Part shown: positions 19,789-28,192 of the stretch, one piece after another | Layout: every line of letters starts with the position of its first letter | How positions within the stretch are numbered: position 1 is the stretch's first letter | Notes under the pieces: model-generated | Databases searched by the model: none | Told to the model about the DNA's origin: nothing | The model's input: only the letters and a program-made list of their open reading frames with translations | Source of the DNA: Sphaeroforma sirkka | Lineage: Eukaryota; Opisthokonta; Ichthyosporea; Ichthyophonida | Reading direction: 5' to 3' | Length of the DNA stretch: 28,192 bases | Assembly: GCA_001586965.3 (NCBI GenBank) | Contig: LUCW03001439.1 | Coordinates: forward strand, 112,501 to 140,692 | Translations under genes and position numbers: made by a program

Positions 19789-20884
19789 GGATCTCTGGGT
19801 TGCTTTGCCGTCGCGACGAGTGCGTCGAGGCTGCGGGGTGCTGGACGCATAGGTATCTTGATGTTAAGACTTCGATGTATGGCTTTGTGTTGTTGACGAA
19901 TAGCTGGTCCAGATTGAAGGAGTGTCGGCTATTATATAATAGTTGAACTCAGCTATTCGTGTTACACACTTTCTTCCGTCGACCTCCTCTCGTGATACCA
20001 AAATAGCTAATTATCATTGAACCATGTTGATGTCTACGAGGTCTGCTTGCGGGTCCCCGAAAACTGGTTGCGCTCGAATACATCTCGCTCCTTAATAATT
20101 GCTAATCATTTTGTTTGGTTTGGTTTTGTAAATGAGAACTCGTTTTGCTCTCCTTTGCTCTGCCTATAGGAGTAATTAAGAGTTGCTGATATACTCGAAG
20201 CGTGTTCAATGATCAACCGCCTGTCGTGTTCTAGCGTTCTGAATGCTCCTTTAATCCAACCTTCGGACCACTGTACTCCAACATCAATCAAACCCGAGGC
20301 CTGCAGCCAGGAAGTTCAGGTCAAGGTTCCCAAGAATAACCTTGAAGCCCAAGGTAGTTACATCGGTTATGAAGTTGGAAAACCAAAAAACAAATTCCCT
20401 ATTCAAACCAACTTGAGTGTACTTGCACGATGCCTGATAAGTGCTGTCTACTCTTGCATGTACTATTTCTTCTGTTCCTTACAAGAGTCCGCTGCATCTT
20501 GACGATTCGCCTTATACGTCGGTGATAACGTTCTCGTTCTCCTTAGTTTTCACCAACAATCATACAACCGTACCAGGCTATGTTGGTCCTACGGCTGATT
20601 CACTTACGTTGACTTCCTTTCTCTCTAGAATGGAAATTTAAGTATATATATGTATATATATATATGTATATATATATACGAAAAAAGTATTCTGTCTTGT
20701 AACATCGGTAAATATGTCTTCTAGTTGTGTGTTGGTCGTGGGTTGGATACCCCGTGATATATTTTTTCCTATGCTTTCGTGACCATCGAAGTTCGCGCAT
20801 GCAACGATGGCGAACATTCGACTCCGAGATATTTTCGAAAAATCGATCTTCTAACCATGCCAGTCTTTTCGTCTAGCCAATTGA
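19789..20884. other. Gap between elements 1 and 2
   Basis: Any 5' LTR and primer-binding site of element 1 should lie here. I could not find a copy of the 13521-13946 sequence or a clear tRNA-complementary site. A TA tract with an internal TATG pattern occupies 20641-20680. A + frame at 20209-20502 (97 codons) shows no known motif. The sequence left of 20884 may be the truncation point of element 2. Confidence 0.5.
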
Positions 20885-21450
20885 TTACCAAAACTTGCTC
20901 CCGTAGTTGATATTTGTTGAAAATACGAGTTGAAATCGCATTCTTTCTGTCTCAGTTTCTCCCAAACTGTGCCTAGCTCCTCTTCTGGCGCAAGTGGCGA
21001 TCGGATACCGCCTATGTATAGGCCCAAGCTCTTTCAACATATCTTGCCTCACTATGACATCTATACCCGTCGGCAATTCATCAATTCTAATGAACCGTCG
21101 ATAAGTCTGGTACCGTACCTTATAGGTACCACTTCCAATCGTCCCCAGTCGAGGAGTTCGCACCGCCTTGTCAGCTAAATATATAAATGACCCAGGTGGT
21201 GCCGGAGTTATTGGTCGGCCAAGGAGGTTTGCGGATGTCTGTGAGATACAACTTCTATTTGCTCCGTGTCTATCAAGGCTTTGAACGTACGTCCGTTGAT
21301 TTGTACTTGAATATAGACTCGGTTGTCTGACGTCAGTAATGGGTCTTGCTGTATTGCCATCACTGCTCCAATCGTGGTAACAAATATGAAGCTCCTATCC
21401 GACTCAGACACCCTCTCACCTCTCATGCGTGATCGGCTACCGACTCCCAC
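20885..21450 (-). pseudogene. Aspartic protease of element 2
   Basis: The first frame has DPLLTSDNRVYIQVQINGR, then ALIDT. One base later the motif continues in another frame as GANRSCISQTSANLLG. The C-terminal half (21163-20885) has ELPTGIDVIVRQDMLKELG. The same blocks occur in element 1 (DPLLSMDNRVF, GANRSCI, IVGQDLM). A single-base deletion inside the D-T-G active-site motif inactivates it. Confidence 0.82.
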
Positions 21451-21453
21451 GTC

Positions 21454-23719
21454 TCATAGGCGTGGTTTTGGTGTTGACGTCATGTGCTCGAAGTCTTCGT
21501 GAAGAATCGTATTGATATGAACCTCTGTAGCTTCCGATGGTAGAGCCAAGTCTTCGTCTTGTGTAATCGCATTCACCTGTACTTGAGGTGTCGGACGTAT
21601 TGTGACTACGTCTCTAGTCTGGGATGTATTCTGCCCCTGTTCTGCGGTTGATGTTGTGGACGGTCTGTGTACCGATTGTACGTCCCTCAAAGGATGGTTG
21701 TTGTCGTATAGCCTTGCCCGACCCTCCGCGCCCCCCGCTTCGACGCCCTGAAATGATGACACCGTGGGGATGCCTACCACCTGGTGGGCGCCTGTGCCTG
21801 GCACCCCGCACAAGTCGTTGGTACCGTAGGTTGGGGCAGTTGAGTCCAGTTCTGCGTTTGTCGTCTACTCATGTGTGTGGGTTGGGGCGGCTATTCATTG
21901 TCATCGCGACTTCCATTGGTCGAAGGGCCTCGCGTTTGTTGCGACCCTGGAAACGTGCTGTCGTACGTTGCTGTGCATCCTGAATGTCAGGGTTCAACAG
22001 CTGTATAAGCTCGTCTGTCTCCATCAGTTGCCATTTGGGATGCAACTGTAGAGAGTACGTTCATACGTACGGCCGTTGAGAGCTTCTTCTAACAGTTGTA
22101 CAATGCAGTGGTTTACTAAATTCTGTTGGAAGTTGGCATCTGTCTGGCACCGTTCACGTGCCCTCCTGTGGTTCTCCATGAGCTGTGTCATTTGTTCCAT
22201 AAGAGGAGTGTGCATGTTCCGACTTTGGCCCTTGGCTAACTTGCAAAACGCGGGATCGACAGTGGCTTGTGTTTCGTGCGAACAAGATCTGTTCGATCTG
22301 TAGTTGAGGTGTGCATGCCTTCAACCGTTCAGAATTGTCGCGGATGTAGTCCAGTGTTGACTTCTCCGCCTTGAAGTAAAGATAGTACCTTGTGAAACCA
22401 TGTAAGGTTCCAACTCTCATCCAGCCCTGCGATTTGTGCGTTCTTGAACGCCTCGAGGAGAGCCCCTCTTGTGTCATGTTCCATAATATCATGTAGGTAG
22501 TATCTGTTCGACGGCCAATCAGGCCACGTACGTGGTGAAGGTACGGGACGCTTCTCTACCGGTCGGAACTCTAATGTAGCTCGAAGTGTCTCAATCACGC
22601 CCCGAAGAGCTTCAGCTCGAGCCGTGTTATTCTCCTCGATTGCTTGGCATAGCTCGTCACTTAAATGTAGTATCCGTGCGTGTAGCGCCTGTCGGCGTGT
22701 TTTTCTCGATACTCTCTGGTGTAGGAGGAGGTGTAGGCATCGTTGTCTCCGCTGGCTTCAAAGATTGTTCTTGCCCATTCATCGTTGATTGTGTATAACG
22801 TGGTCTCTGTACGTCGAGGAGTCCGTCCGTACTCACTAGCGGATTCCTTCTCGAATAACTGACGTTGTTGGTGTTGGCGATATGTCGAACTCATTTGGTC
22901 TTGTCTCGTTTTGAGTGCCTCCTGCCCGTGTGGGTTCTGTTTGGCTAACTTTTGCTCGCATACAACATCCTGGAATGATGGCGCTGCCTCCCTGGATGAT
23001 AGTATCTTTTCCTCCTCAGAGAATTGCCCCTCTGACTCCGGTGACTCGTATCCAAGGCCATGATGTGGTTGTGAATGACCTAGTATTCGAAACGCGGGGT
23101 TATCTCCCTATCTCGTGTTGTCTGCCACCTGTTCTGTGTGAACTAGAAGATTGGACGTGTAGAGACAACAAGGTTGTAGGGCGCTCTGAAGCCGTACGTT
23201 GCCATCTTTGTTCATACTTGTCCAGCAGCGATTGTTGTTGAGCCATGAGCTCGGTGAGTTTTTGTGTTGACCGCTGCTCCCGCGTCGTACCCTTGTTGCT
23301 GGTGCGATGGCTTGTTAGGTGGGAGACGCGGTTGGGTAGGCAGTCAGAGGAAAAGGCGCCTGGGATATCCAGAGACGAACGGGGAGGCAGTCCGTTACTG
23401 GCTACATGGTCATCAGTAATGGACTGTTCCTGTTCGCACGCAGGTCGGGAATCTCCCTTGGCCTCGTCGTTGTCTATGACGTCTTCCATTATAAGGCTAG
23501 GTTCGCCCCTTGTTTGCTGTTGGTATCTGTCGATCGAAGTTTGCTCCCTGGTTATGGACCTCGTCATCCTGAGTATCCCTCCGCTCAGTCTCCAGACCGT
23601 TGGCGGAATGATTCGTTGGATGTTGGTGGCGCTTGGTCCCTCTCCGGTCTATATCATCCTCCCTCTCGACGTTCAGGGGTTAGGCGTTGCTGTCGGCGGC
23701 TTTGTCGGGTGTTGGACAT
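21454..23719 (-). pseudogene. Gag of element 2, broken
   Basis: A start MSNTRQSRRQQRLTPERREG at 23719 is followed by a TGA and further breaks. N-terminal Q/R/S-rich pieces are at 23567-23100 and 22894-22661. The capsid-like region has RTWPDWPSNRYYL, DTRGALLEAF, GLDESWNLTWFHKVL, FKAEKSTLDYIRDN, NHCIVQLLEEAL, TYERTL and LLNPDIQD, in the same order as element 1 but spread over three frames. A CAGC knuckle half-motif and an acidic linker reach down to 21454. Confidence 0.78.
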
Positions 23720-25435
23720 ATTAGTATATATTGTAATGTCAATGGAGGTTTGGAAATGTATGCAGTCATCCTCAAAATAGTTCCGGGTATAAATACTTCC
23801 CGTCCTAGAGGTTCGACGCCCATCTCAACAAATCTCGACATTCTTACTTAGACAATTTATTTCGTGCCCAGTACTCCGTCCCTTGCCACTGTATCAACTC
23901 ACCCATGAATCCACTCATATCTTTAGCCAATGCATATGTTATGTGCTCTTATGATTTAGCCCCAGTCTGTCACCCTACCCCCCCTCTTGTGTGCTTCTCC
24001 ATCCTTCTGGTGGAGTCAATTGCCTCTCTTTGATGAACTCTTCTTGCTCCTGAGAAGGCTCTTCAGCTCTTGTGTTGCTCCCCGTATGTCGGCTGATTTA
24101 TTCTTCCCTGCTCAACATGTGCCATTGTGATAAACAACTCATGATTACTCCATATAGGGCCTTCCTGGCTCTGTCGTTCCCTCTCTATGCAATATAAACT
24201 CGACTTAATAATGCCCTCGTTACGTCCCGTCGCTACCTGAAGTCCCCTAAGACAGATGTTTCTTAGTATTGTTCTTGGTTCTCGTCGCCAAATATGGCCT
24301 GGCCCTTATCTCGGTAGACCACTTCTCTGTGAGTGTGTTGAGCTTTATTACCTTGCAACGACTGGAAATAGAATGTTAGCTCGTCTGAAACCTCTTGCTT
24401 ACTGTAATCGACTCTTTCTAAACCTCTATATGCAGGTGGTATGTTTACCCTTGTTCCTACCCCTATGCTTTCTACCAAGGTGTAAATAAAATTGCTATAG
24501 CTCGCTTTTGTCTCAGACCTGGTGTGAGTCTATATTGTTTGTAACGTTGTCACTTTTAGCCCTACCTGTCTAAGGCACTACTATCCTATATCTTCGCTTG
24601 AATCGTTTCTCTGTTCAAGCACTTTAAAATCTACCTCTCCTGACTCTATTTTCCTGTTTTTTAACGAAATTCTTTACCTGCCAACCATTGTCTTAACTAA
24701 CCAGCTTTTCTTCTTCTGGTTTTGTACGTGTCCTTAGTATGGTCCTGGTGTAACCTTACTGCCCTACTATTTATATCTCTAACCTTATAGTTTCGACCAC
24801 TACTAGAGCTACTCTTAGTTAGTATTGTTAGCTTATCTTGTTCGTTGTCTGAGCCCTTCCGGACCCTCTGATTTCGCTCCTGTTCTGCTGATGTCAACCC
24901 CTCGATGCTTTCGATGGCTCCTCGTTGCTCAGTTCTAGTGTCTTTGTTTGACAATGTTTTGTTGCTTTCTAGAAATATTAGCTACTTGCTGAGTAGGAAA
25001 GCCTGACCCTTTCTAACTGCCTAGCCATACTAGATCTACTTAGCCTAAAGCATCGATCGATTCCTTCAGATCCTAATGCCTGGTGCCCGTTGTATCTGCT
25101 GTTCGCCCGGTCTCTGTGTTTCTTCCGGGCCGCTGTCTCTCCATTTGACAGTAAGGTTCGGCATCGTGGCACTAGCGTCACTGCTGATCGATCACACTAC
25201 CAACCTCCTCCGTCGGTAGATTCTAGCGATCTCATCAACTTACTGCTCCATCTTGCTTTTCCTGTTACATTCAAAGTTCTTTCATTGTTGTTCAATAGTT
25301 TCTCTATAGAAAAATTAATAAATTTCAGTTTATTACTATAAAAACAGCTTAAATAAAAGATAGCTTAAAACCCTAATAACAACTTTCCAAAGTATAGTTA
25401 AAAATGTAGTAAGTACACGTCGAGTAACTATATCT
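23720..25435. other. Unassigned stretch right of element 2 with minus-strand open frames
   Basis: The minus strand has protein-like but unrecognised frames at 24478-24263 (IPPAYRGLERVDYSKQEV), 24954-24697 (charged, SNKDTRTEQRGAIES, S/R-rich) and 25181-24978. The purine bias of this strand and the position upstream of element 2's gag suggest a leader, LTR or older element. No family was identified. A TATTTATACCC motif on the minus strand near 23790-23800 could be a TATA box for element 2. Confidence 0.35.
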
Positions 25436-25467
25436 CAACGTTCTCCCTCCTCAGGGGAGGGACGTTG
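25436..25467. repeat. Two-tier hairpin
   Basis: CAACGT (25436-25441) pairs with ACGTTG (25462-25467), and inside it CCCTCC pairs with GGAGGG around a 5-base loop, with a 3-base bulge on one side. It is the first of a series of foldbacks leading up to the LTR-like repeat. Confidence 0.7.
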
Positions 25468-25566
25468 TTCATTAATGTATAGTGTAAACAGTAATCCTAA
25501 AATGACTGACTCTTAAATGAACGAAGTCATTAGTCATGTGTTGTAAAACCAGCAAAACCTAAAACC

Positions 25567-25594
25567 CAGTTTATCAGATTATTCTGATAAACTG
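25567..25594. repeat. Perfect 11-bp-stem hairpin
   Basis: CAGTTTATCAG and CTGATAAACTG flank a 6-base loop ATTATT. A further 9-bp perfect hairpin, GAATTAATT-TAC-AATTAATTC, lies at 25731-25751 within the LTR-like repeat, and a weaker TGACC..GGTCA lies near 25649. Confidence 0.85.
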
Positions 25595-25693
25595 TAAAAC
25601 TAATAATAAACCTAAAATAATCAAATAAATATAAGTACTTGTATTCTGACCACAGAGCGGTCACACGCACTGATTCCAGGAGACCAGTTCCTT

Positions 25694-25874
25694 GTGGTAA
25701 AGTCCTTAAACCACTATCAGTGTGGAGTTAGAATTAATTTACAATTAATTCACACGAGGTCAATTATTTGTAGACCACGTAGACAATCAAATATAAGAAT
25801 AAATACACCGCACTGAGCCTCAGGGGAGACTCAGTAGGTTTTTTAGTATCATATTTTGATGTGTTTACTACATC
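25694..25874 (+). repeat. LTR-like repeat, right arm of inner inverted repeat
   Basis: This is the reverse-complement partner of 13521-13702, with about ten differences by eye, ending GATGTGTTTACTACATC. It lies in + orientation, directly followed by a + strand RT fragment. No primer-binding site, gag or protease lies between the repeat and the RT, so a deletion or chimeric insertion is likely. Confidence 0.75.
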
Positions 25875-26241
25875 CTGATACCGTAAAAGTGAATGAGATC
25901 ATTTCACGGCTCAAGAGCAGGAGGTACTACACCACACTCGATATACCAGCAGCATATCATAGACTACCGATACACCCGGATTCTAGATACTTATTTGGTT
26001 TTCACGATCGATACCAGTATTCGTTTACATCGGCGCCTTTCGGGGATACACGTATTGACGCACGCAATTTTAACGGACGCTCAAGAAGACACTAGATAAT
26101 CTATCGGTCCACCACTATATTGATGATATCGTGATTGCCAGTGACGATTATAAAGAGCACATCGCTACAGTGAAGGAGGTTACCACCGCAAGATTGACGT
26201 ACCACAGTTTCAAATTCAACCAGGCGAAGTGCCACTTTTGA
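25875..26241 (+). pseudogene. Reverse transcriptase fragment, same lineage as element 1
   Basis: The frame from 25856 gives EIISRLKSRRYYTTLDIPAA, then YHRLPIHPDS and SFTSAPFG. A frameshift after PFG leads to IHVLTHAILTDAQED, and another leads to YIDDIVIASDDYKEHI (YIDD at 26116-26127) and FKFNQAKCHF before TGA at 26239. The match to element 1 (TTLDLTAAYHRLPIHPDS, YLDDIVIATDDYEEHI) is close. Only motifs A to D remain. It is non-functional. Confidence 0.88.
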
Positions 26242-26266
26242 AATTGTGTAGAAATACGGCCTCGAA

Positions 26267-26441
26267 TCAGTCTAAAAATATCAAGATCAATTGAGATAAT
26301 ACATTGGTTTTTATTTGTATTTTAAATAATTTAGTACAAGCTCTTTTTCCAATATTTCCAAAAGTGTTCTAAATTCACTTTGATGGCCTCCAATAGCCTG
26401 AGTATTTTGGTATGACTCATCTACTTGGACTTATTTGAGAC
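26267..26441 (-). repeat. Outer long-range inverted repeat, right arm
   Basis: This is the reverse complement, with many differences, of 7699-7865, and the 27-base core is exact. It begins 25 bp after the RT fragment ends, so it may be the tail or LTR of that element, or an insertion that truncated it. Confidence 0.75.
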
Positions 26442-26938
26442 ATTATAGATGTAGGATATTATAAACTAAATTTTATAATCTCCGAACTACTACTTATAGA
26501 TTTTGGTCTCCCACCAAATCTCCAAAATCCAATAAGTCTTTTTTCTCTTTTTTTAACTTTTCTTCAGATGGAACTTTATATGTATCAGCTAATGTATTAA
26601 CGTGACTTACGTTAATTATGTCTATTTACAAATTAGGCAAGTGGTCATGAACACTTAGTACTTCTAGTGAAAATTATTCAATAAAAAGAACAGCTAGAGG
26701 TACGCCCTGTGTGATCGAGGATATTTGGGATCTTAACAAGAGGCAGTCCCGATCATTCTTACACACCAAGCTACCACTGCTAAATCCTAACTGACTAGAA
26801 TTATATTTTTAGTTTAATATAGTTTGAAATCTAGTAATTTTCCATCGAAATTTTACATATTTTTCAGTTAACTAGTAGTTACAGTAGTGTACTGCTTCTA
26901 GACTGTCTAACATCGATTTACTATCCAGCAAATGCACT
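26442..26938. other. AT-rich stretch without a gene
   Basis: It contains a perfect 8-bp hairpin ATTAACGT-GACTT-ACGTTAAT at 26596-26616 and a looser GATTTTGG..CCAAAATC foldback near 26492. Nothing coding was seen. Confidence 0.55.
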
Positions 26939-28192
26939 ATGGCTAAGGGTACTTCTAAAGGCAAGGGAGCCATGGCTCTAAGCCTGCTAAGCCTGCCGAG
27001 GTTCCTGAGGTCCATGTGGAAACACCTAGCCTGTCTGGAGTTGAGCCTGCCGAGGAAACTGTTGGGAAGCCAATTCTGGGGTTGGTACAGAGGATTATAC
27101 ACGGAGATGACTCGTCGGATCTAAAAGCCTTGGAAGAAGAGTGTATCTACTACCATGGAAGGCTCTGCGCCAGCGTCGTGTATCACCTGGGAGTGAAGCT
27201 CAGGACCCCAGCTTGCCCCTGACCCACGTGCCGTCAAATATTGGGGATAAACGTCGAAAGGCTGGAAAATTCGTGGATACAGAATGTCGAGAACAGGCAT
27301 TATAACTCCACATCTAAAGGACACGCCAGTACAAATCCAGGAGTGAAAAGGGAAGTATTGTGGACCTGTCAAGAAAATTTCGATTTCACTTCATCGATGG
27401 AGAAGCCATTCCATTCAACTCTCAAATCTTGGGGCTGAAGCTGAGGGCGCCACCTTCTCGCGACAGCGAGTGGTTGGATCCACTCTCAATGGAAGGCGCC
27501 AATTGAACCACGCGGTAGCTCTCTGGAAGGAGCCTTGGCGGCGGCGGCAGTTGTGGACCCCTCTATCGTATCCCACTTGGCTGCAGTGTGTTCTTCCTGC
27601 TACCGAAGAAAGAAGAAAAAAAATTTTCAGACGAGGTTTCCGGGCCAGAAACCTGCTGGTTTACCAGCCGGTACGGAGTACCACTAAGCCCGAGTTACCA
27701 CTGGTGAGAGGAAATATTACAAAATTTAATCTCTATAGCTCTGATGCTTTACCATTGACCATCCTTGACAAACCTAACCCTGTCAAGAGGATGTGATCAT
27801 TATGGAGCGATGAGCCACCACTCCTCGTAATATCGACCCTCATTTGCCAGCTAACCCTGGTAATCACGATTTTGGCAATCGCTACACCAGTACCTCGTTA
27901 GAGGTTCCCAATCCTGGATGAGGAAGTGAGAACCAGACATACTCGTCTCAGGCTATTACGCTCTGGTATGCAAGTCCTTGAGGACCGTCTATTGAATGAC
28001 TCTGACCTTGACGATAGGAAGAAGCGGATAACATTCACTATCTAATCGATAACAAGAGAAGGAAATAGACACCATCTTGGCACTAGCAGCCCGTAGCACT
28101 GAGCATGAGCCTCGTGAACACTTAGAACCAAGCTTTATAAAGCAGCTAGGTAACGCGCAGGCTGTGGTCGATTTCTCTACTAATGAGGTACA
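26939..28192 (+). pseudogene. Frameshifted coding remnant, possibly another retroelement gag
   Basis: It starts MAKGTSKGKGAM at 26939. A frame change then gives a P/E/V-rich segment and GLVQRIIHGDDSSDLKALEE (27016-27222). Further pieces in other frames read RKFRFHFIDGEAIPFNSQIL then GLKLRAPPSRDSEWLDPL (about 27362-27480), MQVLEDRLLNDSDLDDRKKR (about 27969-28028), and IDTILALAARSTEHEPREHL and onward, which is open to the window end. Each piece is protein-like but no frame holds for more than about 70 codons. The family is not recognised. A decayed gag is a guess from the basic start and the surroundings. Confidence 0.45.

Larger units (their letters stand above)
20885..23719 (-). mobile_element. 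Element 2: truncated relative of element 1 (gag and protease only)
   Basis: The minus-strand order is gag N terminus, capsid-like region, acidic linker, protease. It is clearly homologous to element 1 but diverged, so it is a different subfamily rather than a duplicate. RT, RNase H and integrase are absent to the left. LTRs were not recognised at either end. Several frameshifts and stops make it inactive. Confidence 0.8.

Noticed and set aside
21624..21983. 119-residue + strand open frame rich in R and P
   Set aside because: It lies antisense to element 2 gag and has no motif of its own.
1..28192. tRNA or rRNA genes
   Set aside because: No cloverleaf with a GGTTCGAATCC-type B box and no conserved rRNA block was found by eye.

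Overview
The window is nuclear DNA from a eukaryote. It has spliced genes with GT-AG introns of about 55 to 815 bp, dense TG, TA and minisatellite repeats, short TTTAGGG/CCCTAAA telomere-like tracts inside non-coding DNA, and decayed Ty3/gypsy-type retrotransposons. A unicellular eukaryote (an ichthyosporean, alga, stramenopile or similar) is a reasonable guess. The sequence does not settle the lineage. Nothing bacterial, viral or organellar was seen.

Region 1 (1-4396, + strand) is the 3' part of a six-exon gene. Its exon phases all agree. The predicted 414-residue partial protein has a long charged coiled coil, exactly three consecutive 34-residue TPR-like units, and one transmembrane helix near the C terminus. 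Its introns carry TG/TA microsatellites, telomere-like tracts and a 37-bp minisatellite that nearly touches a 3' splice site.

Region 2 (4455-5828, + strand) starts only 58 bp after that stop codon. It is a tentative five-exon gene for a small cysteine-rich, zinc-finger-like protein. Several of its introns hold TTTAGGG/CCCTAAA motifs, some at the position expected for a branch point.

Region 3 (5829-13500) has no convincing intact gene. It holds several minisatellites (64-bp, 29-bp and 30-bp units), a diverged 356-bp tandem duplication with exon-like open stretches, small perfect hairpins, and one arm of a long-range inverted repeat.

Region 4 (13521-23719, minus strand) contains two related, broken Ty3/gypsy-type elements. 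Element 1 reads gag, protease, RT, RNase H, a Dam-methylase-like NPPW domain, DDE integrase and chromodomain, with many frameshifts and stops. Element 2 keeps only gag and protease. The two are recognisably homologous. Region 5 (23720-26441) holds unassigned minus-strand open stretches, a set of strong hairpins, an LTR-like repeat that is an inverted copy of the one at 13521, a + strand RT fragment of the same lineage, and the second arm of the outer inverted repeat. Region 6 (26939-28192) is a frameshifted + strand coding remnant that runs off the window.

The most unusual points are the methylase-like domain placed between RNase H and a DDE integrase, the two nested inverted-repeat pairs around the retroelement cluster, and the telomere-like motifs concentrated in the introns of the two host genes.
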